Shown: positions 26,599 through 36,339, counted from the first letter of the stretch. The stretch: 64,000 nt of DNA from Sulfitobacter undariae (GCF_014196805.1 NZ_JACIEI010000009.1:56795-120794), one strand, 5' to 3'. Notes: a model not told the origin generated them from the letters alone. Made by a program: numbers and translations.

Positions 26599-27492
26599 TC
26601 AGGTGCGTTTTTGTGTGGGCTTTAGCAATGTCATCACGATGGAGGCCACGATCAGCACAAGGGCGAGCCCCTTTTGCCACGACAACTCGTCGCCCAGCAG
26701 TATGACCGACGACAAGACCCCAACAACGGGCGCAATCAGTGTTGAAATTGCTGCGACCGTGGCGCTTAATCGGCTTAGAAGGACCGTCCAAAGCACATAA
26801 CAGGCCACCAGCGGGCCGCAGACGTGAAAGGCAAATACCCACAGGCTTGCCGCGCTTGGCATGGAAAAGCCGTTGAGCGGTTCGAATACAAAGACCAAAG
26901 GCCATGTGAGGATGGCGGCGATGATGAAAAACCATGCGGTGCGGGCCAAGGGGTGCAATGTCCACTTACGTAATTGCATCAGGATATTGCCAATAGACCA
27001 AGACAATGCAGCCCCGAGCATGATCGCAGGCCCAAGCGGTTGGGCCAAGAGGGCGGGCAGATTGGCCGAGGCCAAGACCATCAGCCCCGCCAAGCCAATC
27101 CCAATCGCCAATACCAGCCGTCTGTGCAGAACTTCCCCCAGAAAGACGACAGAAAGAACTGCCGTGAGGGAAGGCATCGTATAGGCGATAAGAGCGGCGT
27201 TGGAGGCGGGTGTAAACAACTGGCCCATAGCCGTCAGCATGTTGAAACCGAACAAGACGAATAGGGAGGTCAGGACAAGGGACACGGCCTCACCTTTTGC
27301 GGGTCGCATCGATTGACCAACGGCTAAGGCGATAGCGCTGAGGAGAAGGGCGGCGGCGCTGAACCCGCCTGCGCGCAAGGTAAGGGGGGGCACTTCGGCG
27401 AGCATGAATTTCACCGAAGGCCAGTTGAGGCCCCACATAACCCCCACCAGCACAATCATGAGCCCAGTAAGCGAACGAGGCATTTTGACCAT
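26599..27492 (-). CDS. DMT superfamily transporter (EamA domain)
   Basis: 297 residues if started at ATG 27492, which follows the aminotransferase stop by only four bases; ATG 27483 is an alternative and neither has a clear ribosome site. Ten predicted membrane segments form two EamA repeats. The first begins VLVGVMWGLNWPSVKFML and the second includes APVVGVLSSVILLGDELSW. These carriers usually export metabolites or amino acids. In this operon it may move a substrate, or vent a toxic intermediate. Confidence 0.87.
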   Translation of the reverse strand: MVKMPRSLTGLMIVLVGVMWGLNWPSVKFMLAEVPPLTLRAGGFSAAALLLSAIALAVGQSMRPAKGEAVSLVLTSLFVLFGFNMLTAMGQLFTPASNAALIAYTMPSLTAVLSVVFLGEVLHRRLVLAIGIGLAGLMVLASANLPALLAQPLGPAIMLGAALSWSIGNILMQLRKWTLHPLARTAWFFIIAAILTWPLVFVFEPLNGFSMPSAASLWVFAFHVCGPLVACYVLWTVLLSRLSATVAAISTLIAPVVGVLSSVILLGDELSWQKGLALVLIVASIVMTLLKPTQKRT

Positions 27493-27496
27493 CACA

Positions 27497-28813
27497 TCAG
27501 ACAGCCTTGGTTGCGGTGAAGGCGGCGTCCACTGCATCCAAAAACAACTCGGCTTCACTCGGCTGTAACACCAATGGCGGGCGGATTTTGAGGATGTTGC
27601 CATGCGGCCCTGTAGCGCTGATCAATACTCCATTTTGGCGCAGATGGTTCACAACCGCCCCCGCCAACGCCGCATTGCTGTCGTTTCCGTCTATACAATC
27701 GACCGCCAGAAATAGGCCTGCACCGCGCACATCGCCAATGACATCATGGCGATGTGCGATGTCGTTCAACCCATCTTTTAACATGGCTCCAAGCTGTAAA
27801 GAATTGCTTTGAAGGGCTTCTTCCTCGATCACATCCAGCACGGACATGCCAGCGGCAGCAGCAACAGGATTGCCGCCAAAAGTGTTGAAATACCGTGCCT
27901 TTTCACCGAATTCTTTGATAAGTTCGGGCCGCATCGCGACCCCAGCCACCGGAAATCCATTGCCCATCGGTTTGCCCATTGTAGCCATGTCAGGCACCAA
28001 CCCATGGCGTTGAAACCCCCAAAAGGCATCACCCGTGCGTGCAAAACCTGCCTGTACTTCGTCTGCAATGAAAATGCCGCCCTCAGCGCGGATCAGATCC
28101 ACGGCAGGTTTCAGAAACCCTGCGGGGTCGGGGTAAAGACCGTCACTGGAAAATACGGTATCGACGATCAAAGCTGCGGGTTCGATCCCGTCGGCGCGCA
28201 TTTCAGCAATGGCTTGGGCCAGATCGGCAGCGAAACGCGCGGCTTGGTCTTGGGGGGCGACATGATGGGGATCAGGAGCATCCATCATCCGTATCCGTGC
28301 ACTGCTGCGCCCGAATTCACCCAGCGAGGGCGACAGCTCACTCACCGCTTCGGTCACACCGTGATAGGCGAGGCGGGTGACGATAATGCCTTGGCGCCGT
28401 GTGAAGTTACGGGCGATGCGCAGGGCGATGTCATTCGCTTCTGATCCGGTGCAGGTGAACATCATATGCCCCAAGGCATCGGGCATCGTGGCCAGCAGAC
28501 GTTCCGCATAGTTCACCACACCGTCATGCAGATAACGTGTATGCGTGTTCAAAACGCCAATCTGGCCTGTGATGGCTTCCACCACTTTGGGGTGCGAATG
28601 ACCCACGGAAGCGACGTTGTTATACGCATCCAGATACTTTTTACCGTGTTTATCCCAAAGCCAGACACCGTCACCGCGTACGATGTGCAGGGGTTCTTCG
28701 TAAAACAAGCGATAGGCAGGGCCCATCGCGGCTGTGCGCCGTGCGATCAGCGCTTTGTCATCGGGATCAAGACCTGCGGCCTTGGTTGTGTCATAGGCGT
28801 TGATCATGGTCAT
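27497..28813 (-). CDS. Class III PLP enzyme, phospholyase-type (AGXT2L/PHYKPL-like)
   Basis: 438 residues of class III aminotransferase fold. The sequence YLDAYNNVASVGHSHPKVV and LNTHTRYLHDGVVNYAERL closely follow the ETNPPL/PHYKPL (AGXT2L) subgroup, which removes phosphate and ammonia from phosphoethanolamine or 5-phosphohydroxylysine instead of transaminating. The PLP Asp lies in IADEVQAGFARTG and the PLP Lys in MGKPMGNGFP. It sits six bases from a hydroxylysine-kinase-like gene, the biochemical partner. Ordinary aminotransferase activity remains possible. Confidence 0.87.
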   Translation of the reverse strand: MTMINAYDTTKAAGLDPDDKALIARRTAAMGPAYRLFYEEPLHIVRGDGVWLWDKHGKKYLDAYNNVASVGHSHPKVVEAITGQIGVLNTHTRYLHDGVVNYAERLLATMPDALGHMMFTCTGSEANDIALRIARNFTRRQGIIVTRLAYHGVTEAVSELSPSLGEFGRSSARIRMMDAPDPHHVAPQDQAARFAADLAQAIAEMRADGIEPAALIVDTVFSSDGLYPDPAGFLKPAVDLIRAEGGIFIADEVQAGFARTGDAFWGFQRHGLVPDMATMGKPMGNGFPVAGVAMRPELIKEFGEKARYFNTFGGNPVAAAAGMSVLDVIEEEALQSNSLQLGAMLKDGLNDIAHRHDVIGDVRGAGLFLAVDCIDGNDSNAALAGAVVNHLRQNGVLISATGPHGNILKIRPPLVLQPSEAELFLDAVDAAFTATKAV

Positions 28814-28819
28814 GGCAGG

Positions 28820-29887
28820 TTACTCCGTTCCGGCGGCGGTGTGCAGCGCCCTAAGCGCGGCGTCATCCCCGATCTGATCCAACGCATTCATACCGCGCAA
28901 AGAGGCGGCTGTGTTGCGCAGGATGTAATCGGCATTTTCAGGATAGCGTTGGGCCCGAGAGGCTCCGATCGCCAATGTTGTGGCATGGCGCAGGCGGATG
29001 AGATCAGGCAAAAGGGTGATCTCTTCAGGCTCCAGCGGTAGCAGGCTGGCATAGCCGCGGATCATATCACACATCTGGCGCAACGGGTCTGTTCCCTCGC
29101 CAATCTGGTACGAACATGCCACGGCCAGATCGCAGATGATGGGCGTATGCACAATATCGCCAAAATCAATCAGCCCGATGGGATGTGTCCCGACTTGCCC
29201 ATCCACCAAAACGTTATGAGGGTTGAAATCATTATGCACCACTTGGGCGCGCAACATTGACAGGCGCGGCGCAATCTCTGCGTCAAAACGGTCCAAGGTT
29301 ACGGTCAGGCGTTTGCGCAAATCCGGGTCTTGAACAGTCTCCAACATGGGGCGAAGCCGTGCTGCCTGTTTGATATCCCATTGCAACACATGGCCTGCCG
29401 CAGGGTGGAAAAAACCGCGAAGCCCCCGTGTGACCCGCGCCAAAAAGGCCCCTAATTCATGGTGCAGCTGCGGACCCGCAGTGGCGCTACTGAGGATGGT
29501 GCCGCGCAGATAGGTCATCAACCGCACCACATGGGTTTGGCCATCGGCAGCGGTGATGATCTCGCTTGGGTTGCCCTTTAGACTGGCACAGATGCGCTGC
29601 ACTGGCAGGGTGGGATCGGCAGAGGCCAGATGCATCAGCGCGGCAGTTTGCATATCGGTCACGGCGCTGTCTTCGACTGCGTTGGTGATTTTCAGCAATG
29701 CCTGTTCACCGCAGGGCAGAGTGATCAGAAAGTTCGCGTCTTTTTCAGCCGTCAATCCGCGCACATCGCCCGAAATTCCGTACAGGCGCTGCGCAATCTC
29801 AGCGGCCATGACCTGAGTGATCGCGGGTGGATCATGGGCCAAAAGATCAGGCTTTCCTTCCTCGGTATGGATTACAACTTGGGTCAT
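28820..29887 (-). CDS. APH-fold phosphotransferase, hydroxylysine-kinase-like
   Basis: 355 residues from ATG 29887. No strong ribosome site is visible; a longer frame to 29959 would overlap the upstream peptidase gene. Catalytic loop HNDFNPHN starts at His218, and IDFGDIVHTP provides the metal-binding Asp. The layout (N-lobe GLTAEKDANFLI, then the loop above) matches hydroxylysine kinase (HYKK/AGPHD1), which phosphorylates 5-hydroxylysine. Together with the adjacent phospholyase-like enzyme it forms a kinase-lyase pair that would turn a hydroxy-amine into an aldehyde. Substrate not proven. Confidence 0.83.
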   Translation of the reverse strand: MTQVVIHTEEGKPDLLAHDPPAITQVMAAEIAQRLYGISGDVRGLTAEKDANFLITLPCGEQALLKITNAVEDSAVTDMQTAALMHLASADPTLPVQRICASLKGNPSEIITAADGQTHVVRLMTYLRGTILSSATAGPQLHHELGAFLARVTRGLRGFFHPAAGHVLQWDIKQAARLRPMLETVQDPDLRKRLTVTLDRFDAEIAPRLSMLRAQVVHNDFNPHNVLVDGQVGTHPIGLIDFGDIVHTPIICDLAVACSYQIGEGTDPLRQMCDMIRGYASLLPLEPEEITLLPDLIRLRHATTLAIGASRAQRYPENADYILRNTAASLRGMNALDQIGDDAALRALHTAAGTE

Positions 29888-29928
29888 CAGCGGGGGTAGG
29901 CTGCCTGTCGGTGTAGATGGGTGCGCCC

Positions 29929-31218
29929 TCACTTTTTGATGTCCTCGGTGCCGCACCATTCAGCAATGAACAAGGCCATGGCCTGCGTGATTTTCTTGAC
30001 CGAACTCAGGCTGACGGATTCATTGATGCCGTGAATGCTCCGTGACTTTGGCCCGTAACATAAAGCGGGAATTTTATTGTACAGCGCGTAAACGCGGGTA
30101 TCGAGGTAGCAGGCCATCATCACCGATTGCAGGGGGGCACCAAGGGCTGCTTCATGCGCGCGCCCCAATACGGTTTCCGCGTCGCTGCCTTCTTCCAGCA
30201 CATAGCCTTCGGCATGGAAGCCATTGAAAACGACCTGCGGTGGATTGTTGGACAAGAAACCGTCCGACCGTGCAAAGGCGGCGATCCGTTCGGTGACTTC
30301 GCGTGCGGCATCCTCAGCACTGCGACCAGGGTAGAGCGAGACACGGCAATCGATGGTACACCAAGAGGGCACAGAAGAGGCCCAATCGCCGCCTTCGATT
30401 TTACCGATGTTCATGTTGATGGGATGGGGGTCATCCTCAAAATACGGGTGGTCGGCTTTCTCGGCGTTCCAATCGGCTTCTAATTCGCGCAGCGCGTCCA
30501 TGATACGGGTGGCGGCGTCAATGGCATTTGCACCTTCGCCCATGTCGCGCACATGGACAGGGACACCGCGCACTTGCACTTGAAACCACAACACGCCGAT
30601 GTTGGCGCGCACCAGCGTTTCATCCATGGGTTCGGGGATCAGAACGGCATCAGCGGTATAGCCTTGCAGATAGGTTTGCAGCGCGCCGTTTCCGGTGGAT
30701 TCTTCCTCAACAACGGATTGCACATAAACCGTCGCCGCGGGTTGCAGGCCGATGCGGCGCAGCGCATCTAGCGCAAAGATATTCGCGGCAGCCCCCGCTT
30801 TCATATCGCCCGCGCCGCGCCCGAACATCCAATCGCCCTCGATCTTGCCTGAAAACGGCGGATCATCCCACATGTCATGCGGACCCTCAGGGACCACGTC
30901 CAGATGTGATTGCAAGATCAATGAGTGGCCCGTTTCATCACGCGGGCGGTGAATACCCACAACAATAGGCGCGTCCGAATGATCGTCCGAGTATTTTGCC
31001 CCGCCGGGGTGTGCTTCAATCGCGACGCGGTCCATTTTGAAACGGTCCATGTCATAGCCACGGGATTGCAACGACCGAAACAGTAGGTCTTGGATCGCGT
31101 GTTCATGGCCGCGCAAAGACGGGTTTTGCACCAACTGTTGGGTAAAGGCGATTTGTGCGTCAAACCCGTCTTCGACAGCCTGAATAATGCGTTTTGAAAG
31201 TTCTGGATCGAGGGTCAC
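29929..31218 (-). CDS. M20 family metallopeptidase (ArgE/DapE-type deacylase)
   Basis: 429 residues. Zinc-site residues are visible: His105 and Asp107 in LQSHLDVVPEG, the bridging Asp in GRGAGDMKAG, the Glu pair in VVEEESTGNG, and a late His in SIHGINESV. The family removes N-acyl groups from amino acids or cleaves dipeptides. Upstream is the ThDP-enzyme gene and downstream the kinase gene, so it probably exposes the amine of an N-acyl substrate. Cytoplasmic, no signal peptide. Confidence 0.88.
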   Translation of the reverse strand: MTLDPELSKRIIQAVEDGFDAQIAFTQQLVQNPSLRGHEHAIQDLLFRSLQSRGYDMDRFKMDRVAIEAHPGGAKYSDDHSDAPIVVGIHRPRDETGHSLILQSHLDVVPEGPHDMWDDPPFSGKIEGDWMFGRGAGDMKAGAAANIFALDALRRIGLQPAATVYVQSVVEEESTGNGALQTYLQGYTADAVLIPEPMDETLVRANIGVLWFQVQVRGVPVHVRDMGEGANAIDAATRIMDALRELEADWNAEKADHPYFEDDPHPINMNIGKIEGGDWASSVPSWCTIDCRVSLYPGRSAEDAAREVTERIAAFARSDGFLSNNPPQVVFNGFHAEGYVLEEGSDAETVLGRAHEAALGAPLQSVMMACYLDTRVYALYNKIPALCYGPKSRSIHGINESVSLSSVKKITQAMALFIAEWCGTEDIKK

Positions 31219-31236
31219 ATCATATCCTTCCGAGGA

Positions 31237-32799
31237 TTAAAGGGCGGCTTCGATTAGATAGGGACCGGGTTCTTTAGCGGCATCCTTGATCGCTTGCATC
31301 AACTCGGTGACGTCCTCAACACGGCGGCCCGGCACCCCCATTCCTTTGGCAAGAGAGACAAAATCAAGATCAGGGCGGTCTAGGTTCAACATGCTAAGCG
31401 CATCTGGACCCGGCTGGGCACCGACATTGTGCAGCTCACCTTTCAGGATTTCATAGGCGCGGTTGGCAAGGATGATCGTGGTCACATTGGAGCCTTCACG
31501 CGCTTGCGTCCACAGCCCTTGCAGCGTGTACATGGCTGATCCGTCCGCCTGAAGGGTGATCACAGGGCGGTCAGGGCAGGCAATCGCCGCTCCGGCAGCA
31601 AGCGGAATGCCGATACCGATGGACCCACCGGTGAGGGCCAGCCAAGAATTTGGCGCAGCGCAATCGCCCGCTTCGAATAAGGCTCCGCCTGCTGAAACTG
31701 CTTCATCAATGATGATTGCATCTTCAGGTAGAGCATTGGCCAAGGCGGCTGCGATGTTTTTCAAGGTAATGGCACCTGTCTGCGGCACAGGCGGCAGGGC
31801 GGTATCAATCGGTTTGGCCGCTTTCGCGCCGACGCGATCCGCCAGCGCTGCCAATGCGGCGGGTCCGTCGCCGCCTAAACCCGCAAGCGTGATGGTTGCG
31901 CACTCTTCGGGCAACAACAGGCTTGGTTTGCCCGGATAGGCAAAAAACGTCACTGGCGCCGCGGCCTCAACCAGAATGGCCGAGGCATAGGGCGCGAGGC
32001 AGGCGATTGCGTCGTTGATGGGGTAGGGCACTTTGGTGACGGCAAGACGCCCGTGCCCGCGTTCCATGCGGCGGTTTGAGGTGGGGGCAAGGATATCCGC
32101 GCCGGATTTTTCAGCAATGCCTTGCAAAATCGCCAGCGCCTCAGGGCTTTCCAAAACCGAGTCTCCCGCGAGGATGACGGTTTTGCCGTCGCTTTCCAGC
32201 GCTTTTAGGGCAGCGTTCAGCGCATCTTCGTCCAGCGGGGCAGGGACGTCTGCGGCCACAACACCCGCCATTTTACCCCCTGCATCCCAGCCGATATCGG
32301 CTGGGGCAATCAGGGACGCAATGCGGTTCGGTTTGCCTTTGGCAACGGCCAGCCCAGCCATGGCATCCGCCGCAAAGCTGCCCGCGTCACGGCCGGAACG
32401 CACCCAATCGCTGAACGGCGCACAAGCCCCTTCAACATCCGCTGACAATGGCGCGTCATATTGTTGGTGGCGCAGGGCATGATCCCCCACAAGGTTCAAC
32501 ATCGGCACACGTGCTTTGCGGGCGTTGTGCAGATTGGCGGCGGCATTGGCAAAACCGGGGGCTAGATGCAGCAAGGTCACAGCAGGTTTGCCCGCCATTC
32601 GCGCATAGCCATCGGCGGCTCCTGTCACCACGCCTTCAAACAAGCCCAGAACACAGCGCATCAGCTTGGTGCGATCCAGCGCATCGACAAATTGCATTTC
32701 AGAGGTGCCCGGATTGGCGAAACACACATCCACGCCGCCGGCATGCAGGCTGCGCACAACGCTTTCAGCGCCGTTCATTTCCTTGGGAGTGGTGTTCAT
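31237..32799 (-). CDS. Thiamine-diphosphate-dependent enzyme, acetolactate synthase large-subunit-like
   Basis: 520 residues with the three ThDP-enzyme domains. Activating Glu55 lies in GLFEGVVTGAADGYARM; the C-terminal cofactor site reads LQADGSAMYTLQGLW with ANRAYEILKGEL. It is shorter than IlvB and closer to benzoylformate decarboxylase-like 'acetolactate synthase' proteins of catabolic operons. Decarboxylation of a 2-oxo acid to an aldehyde, or a carboligation, is likely. Its ATG overlaps the deacetylase stop (ATGA). Exact substrate unknown. Confidence 0.85.
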   Translation of the reverse strand: MNTTPKEMNGAESVVRSLHAGGVDVCFANPGTSEMQFVDALDRTKLMRCVLGLFEGVVTGAADGYARMAGKPAVTLLHLAPGFANAAANLHNARKARVPMLNLVGDHALRHQQYDAPLSADVEGACAPFSDWVRSGRDAGSFAADAMAGLAVAKGKPNRIASLIAPADIGWDAGGKMAGVVAADVPAPLDEDALNAALKALESDGKTVILAGDSVLESPEALAILQGIAEKSGADILAPTSNRRMERGHGRLAVTKVPYPINDAIACLAPYASAILVEAAAPVTFFAYPGKPSLLLPEECATITLAGLGGDGPAALAALADRVGAKAAKPIDTALPPVPQTGAITLKNIAAALANALPEDAIIIDEAVSAGGALFEAGDCAAPNSWLALTGGSIGIGIPLAAGAAIACPDRPVITLQADGSAMYTLQGLWTQAREGSNVTTIILANRAYEILKGELHNVGAQPGPDALSMLNLDRPDLDFVSLAKGMGVPGRRVEDVTELMQAIKDAAKEPGPYLIEAAL

Positions 32800-33824
32800 G
32801 CTGTGGCCTCGCGAAAAGTGGTGAGAAATGATTTTGCGTTATCCGCCAATGACGGGCCGAGGTATCCACCCTCTTGCACCAAAGTGCTGGGTAGGTTCAG
32901 TGCGGCAAGGCGACGGGCCATTTCGGCAAACCCATCGGGATAGACGTTGACAGCCGCCAGCGGATCGTCAGCCGCCATGTCGAAACCAAGTGAGATCACC
33001 AACGCCTCGGCACCGAAGTCACGGATTGCGGCAATGCCTTTGTCCAACGCGGCCAGAACGTCATCTTGGCTGGCACCTTGTTGCAGCAGGATGTTCATGG
33101 ATTTGCCTTCGCCCTCACCTTCGCCGGTTTCATCCGCATGGCCCAGATAGAAGGTGGGGTAGGTCGTGGGATCGGGGTGGAGCGAGCAAAAGAAGATGTC
33201 GCCGCGTTCATACAGAATATCGAGAGAGCCATTGCCCGTATGCACATCAATGTCGATCAACGCGACCTTCTTGAACTTTTGCGTCAGGTGGTTTGCCACG
33301 ATGGACGCGTTGTTGAAAAAGCAAAACCCGTTAGAACAATCGCGCATCGCGTGGTGGCCAGGTGGACGGCACAGCGCATAGGCCGCACGGGTGCCAGCAA
33401 TGATTTCTTCAGCTGCTTCAATTGCGGTTTGGGCAGACCAATAGACAGCCTCCCATGTGCCTTCAGTGAGCGGGGTTGAGGTGTCTGTCATCCACCAGCC
33501 CAACTGACCATGGATGTCTTTGGGCTCTTTGCCACGGCGGCGGCCGGGATGCATCGTGGGAATTGCCAGCGCTTCTGTGCCCGCGCTCTCGACGAAACGG
33601 GCATGGGCGTCGGGTAAAAAGTCAACGTAATCAGGGTTATGAACAGCTTTGATCGGGGCCAGTCCATGATCGCGGGGCTTGCTGATCTCAAAGCCTTCAC
33701 CGATCAGCATATCACGCAGAATTTCAGCGCGCTGTGGCTGCTCTTGGTGCGGCATGGCAGCGCCACGGCGGAAATAATATGTTGGGGCGTGGTTCAGTTG
33801 GCGTTCGTCGAAAAAGACTTTCAT
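32796..33824 (-). CDS. Histone-deacetylase-fold amidohydrolase, acetylpolyamine amidohydrolase-like
   Basis: 342 residues, almost exactly the length of Mycoplana ramosa acetylpolyamine amidohydrolase (APAH). Catalytic tandem His157-His158 lies in RPPGHHA. Zinc ligands are Asp193 and His195 in DIDVHTGNG and Asp282 in LGFDMAADDP, and the active-site Tyr is in QEGGYLGP. The APAH-like insertion around HPGRRRGKEPKDIHGQLGWW (about residues 92-111) supports that subgroup over AcuC. It would deacetylate an acetylated amine such as an acetyl-diamine. First gene of the minus-strand arm, divergent from the GntR regulator. Confidence 0.87.
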   Translation of the reverse strand: MKVFFDERQLNHAPTYYFRRGAAMPHQEQPQRAEILRDMLIGEGFEISKPRDHGLAPIKAVHNPDYVDFLPDAHARFVESAGTEALAIPTMHPGRRRGKEPKDIHGQLGWWMTDTSTPLTEGTWEAVYWSAQTAIEAAEEIIAGTRAAYALCRPPGHHAMRDCSNGFCFFNNASIVANHLTQKFKKVALIDIDVHTGNGSLDILYERGDIFFCSLHPDPTTYPTFYLGHADETGEGEGEGKSMNILLQQGASQDDVLAALDKGIAAIRDFGAEALVISLGFDMAADDPLAAVNVYPDGFAEMARRLAALNLPSTLVQEGGYLGPSLADNAKSFLTTFREATA

Positions 33825-33890
33825 GGCGTGTTCTGTCCTTTGATGTGGTTGCGCAAAGCATTGCAGTTTTTATTTGCAGGGGCAATATCT

Positions 33891-33909
33891 TTGATGCATG
33901 ATGCATCAA
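33891..33909. promoter_or_regulatory. 19-bp perfect palindrome, candidate GntR (FCD) operator
   Basis: TTGATGCATGATGCATCAA is a perfect palindrome about a central G. It lies in the 124-base gap between the divergent deacetylase and GntR genes, 39 bases before the GntR start. FadR/VanR-subfamily GntR proteins bind palindromes of this size, so it could control both arms of the unit. Confidence 0.6.
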
Positions 33910-33948
33910 TATTACGTCAAGCAACACACATCAAACTGTTAGGATGCA

Positions 33949-34608
33949 ATGAGCCAGATCAATCAATCTTCGTTAGGTGACAGCATCTATGCCAAGGTCA
34001 GTCAGGATCTGATGCTGGGCAAAATGCGCCCTGATCAGAAGGTGACAATCAGGGGGCTTGCCGATGAATTGGGGACAGGCACCACGCCTGTACGTGACGC
34101 AGTGCAGCGCCTTTTGCGCGACGGGGTACTGGTACAGCGCTCGGTGCGCGATGTCCGTGTGCCGGTTTTGTCTGTGGCAGAATATCTTGAGATCATCGCC
34201 ATCCGTTGTGAGCTGGAGGGGCTAGCAGCCTCACGTGCGGCGGAACTGGTGGACGCCAAAGGGATCGCGCGCCTGAAACGCAACGTCGCCTTAAACGAGG
34301 CCGCGTCCGACAGTGGCCGCTGGCCCAAGGCGATTGAGTATAATCAGCAGTTCCATTTTGCATTGGCCGAGATCGCGGGCATGCCAACCTTGCTGGATAT
34401 TCTAAGCCGTCTTTGGCTGCGCATGGGGCCGTTGATTGCAGGGTATTATGCCCAAGAAAAAGTCGAAATGGTGCGTTGCCACTATAGTATCATTGCCGCC
34501 TGCGAGGCCCGCGATCCAGCGGCTGCCGCATTGGCGATGCGCACGGATATTGAGAGCGCCCGTGAGGGGCTGTTGAGATATATAGAAACATTCACGCTAG
34601 ATGAATGA
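33949..34608 (+). CDS. GntR family regulator, FCD (FadR/VanR) type
   Basis: 219 residues. The winged helix (IYAKVSQDLMLGKMRPDQ, then LADELGTGTTPVRDAVQRLL) is followed by an FCD helical domain (about residues 80-210) with the metal-ligand pattern ...CELEGLAASRAAEL and late FHFALAE and ...CHYSIIAACEARD. Such proteins sense organic acids and usually repress neighbouring catabolic genes. It sits between the deacetylase operon and the Dpp-type importer and probably governs both. Confidence 0.9.
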   Translation: MSQINQSSLGDSIYAKVSQDLMLGKMRPDQKVTIRGLADELGTGTTPVRDAVQRLLRDGVLVQRSVRDVRVPVLSVAEYLEIIAIRCELEGLAASRAAELVDAKGIARLKRNVALNEAASDSGRWPKAIEYNQQFHFALAEIAGMPTLLDILSRLWLRMGPLIAGYYAQEKVEMVRCHYSIIAACEARDPAAAALAMRTDIESAREGLLRYIETFTLDE

Positions 34609-34723
34609 AAACTAGGCAGGTGCTCCGAACTGGGGCGCTTGTTCACTGCCAAAGGTTGAAGTCTGATTTAGCTCAGCTAGGCTTTTGGATATCGCCAACA
34701 ACAATAACCAATGGGGAAATTGA

Positions 34724-36292
34724 ATGTTAAAACCTATCAACCTTATCGCCTCTGCGATGCTGGCGCTGGCACTCGCCAGCCCACTGGCCGCGCAAGACGG
34801 CACGCCGAAATCAGGCGGCACGCTTAACGTCGTTATTCAGCCTGAGCCGCCCAGCTTGATGCTGGGGCTTGTGCAAAATGGGCCGACCCAGATGGTGGGC
34901 GGCGATATCTACGAAAGTCTTCTTCGCTACGATTCCGAGCTTCAGCCCGAAGGGCAGTTGGCGGAATCATGGGAGATATCCGAAGATGGTATCACCTATA
35001 CGTTCAAGCTACGTGAAGGTGTGAAATTCCATGACGGCACGCCGTTCACATCGGCGGATGTTGAATTCTCGATGGATAAATTCCTGCGCGAAAGCCACTC
35101 GCGCATGCGGACCTATATGGAACATGTCGAGAGCATCGAAACGCCCGATGATCTGACCGTGATCTTCAAGCTCAAGCAGCCGTTTGGCCCGTTCATCGGT
35201 ATTTTTGAGCCGGGCACGGCGCCGATGATCCCCAAGCATATCTATGAAGGCACAGACTTTGCCAGCAATCCGGCGAATAACACGCCCATTGGGACTGGCC
35301 CCTTCAAGTTCGACAAATGGGAAAAGGGCAGCTTTATCCACCTGGTCAAGAACGAAGACTATTACATGGAAGGCAAGCCTTACATTGATGACGTTTACTA
35401 CCATGTCATCCCTGACGCCGCATCGCGCGCGGTGGCCTATGAGACAGGTAAAGTAGATGTCTTGCCCGGTGGGTCGGTTGAGAATTTCGATGTGCCGCGT
35501 ATGCAAGCCATGGAAAATACCTGCATCACCGATAAAGGCTGGGAATACTTTGGCCCGCTGTCTTGGATGTGGGTGAACAGCGACAACAAACCGTTGGATG
35601 ATGTCAAAGTGCGCAGCGCCATCATGCATGCTGTAGATCGAGAATTTGCCAAAAACGCGCTGTGGAACGGTCTGGGCAAAGTTGCGACTGGCCCGTTTTC
35701 TTCCTCGACCCGTTTCTGGGATGGCGACACGCCGGACATTACCTTTGACCCAGAAAAGGCCAAAGCCCTGTTAGCCGAGAGCAGCTATAACGGTGAGAAA
35801 ATCCGCATTCTGGGTCTGCCCTACGGCGAGACATGGCAGCGGTGGGCCGAAGCGGTCAAACAAAACTTGAGCGAAATTGGCATGGATGCCGAGATTGTCC
35901 CCTCTGATGTGGCGGGTTGGAACCAGAAGATTTCGGACCGCGACTTTGATCTGGCCTTCACCTATCTCTATCAGTACGGCGATCCTGCCTTGGGCGTATC
36001 CCGCACCTATATGGGCAGCAATGCCGCCCCTGGTTCGCCTTGGAACAACGTATCCAACTATCAAAACCCCGAAACGGATAAACTGTTCGACGAGGCGGCA
36101 TTGATGGCCAACCCTGAGGATCGCAAAGCGGCTTATAAGGCGGTTCAGGATCTGATTGTGGCGGATGTGCCAAACATCTGGATGCTGGAACTGGGCTTTC
36201 CGACGATCTATCGCTGTGACATCAAAAACCCTGTGAACACGGCCTTCGGTGTGAACGATGGTTTCCGTGATGTCTGGATTGACCGCGACTAA
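34724..36292 (+). CDS. Dipeptide/oligopeptide-type ABC substrate-binding protein (SBP family 5)
   Basis: 522 residues. Signal peptide of about 23 residues (ending SPLAA-Q). Mature protein follows DppA/OppA: GGTLNVVIQPEPPSL, ESWEISEDGITYTFKLREGV and KFHDGTPFTSADVEFS near residue 100. Members bind peptides, opines, glutathione, nickel chelates or amino-acid derivatives. It heads the importer arm of the GntR-controlled unit. The 115-base gap before it has only a weak promoter candidate. The likely cargo is the acylated or acetylated amine consumed by the opposite arm; this is inference. Confidence 0.9.
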   Translation: MLKPINLIASAMLALALASPLAAQDGTPKSGGTLNVVIQPEPPSLMLGLVQNGPTQMVGGDIYESLLRYDSELQPEGQLAESWEISEDGITYTFKLREGVKFHDGTPFTSADVEFSMDKFLRESHSRMRTYMEHVESIETPDDLTVIFKLKQPFGPFIGIFEPGTAPMIPKHIYEGTDFASNPANNTPIGTGPFKFDKWEKGSFIHLVKNEDYYMEGKPYIDDVYYHVIPDAASRAVAYETGKVDVLPGGSVENFDVPRMQAMENTCITDKGWEYFGPLSWMWVNSDNKPLDDVKVRSAIMHAVDREFAKNALWNGLGKVATGPFSSSTRFWDGDTPDITFDPEKAKALLAESSYNGEKIRILGLPYGETWQRWAEAVKQNLSEIGMDAEIVPSDVAGWNQKISDRDFDLAFTYLYQYGDPALGVSRTYMGSNAAPGSPWNNVSNYQNPETDKLFDEAALMANPEDRKAAYKAVQDLIVADVPNIWMLELGFPTIYRCDIKNPVNTAFGVNDGFRDVWIDRD

Positions 36293-36311
36293 GCAAAGGC
36301 GAATGCCTAGA

Positions 36312-36339
36312 GGTCCGAGCTGCCTGTGTGGCTCGGACC
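36312..36339 (+). terminator. Intra-operon hairpin after the SBP gene
   Basis: GGTCCGAGC (36312-36320) and GCTCGGACC (36331-36339) form a perfect 9-bp stem with a 10-base loop, 19 bases after the binding-protein stop. No T run follows. It likely stabilises or partly separates the binding-protein message from the permease genes. It also argues against a GTG start at 36328, which would lie in the loop. Confidence 0.6.

Noticed and set aside
34669..34681. TAGCTCAGCTAGG, resembling a tRNA D-arm
   Set aside because: No acceptor, anticodon or T-arm can be folded around it; taken as chance in the gap before the Dpp binding-protein gene.
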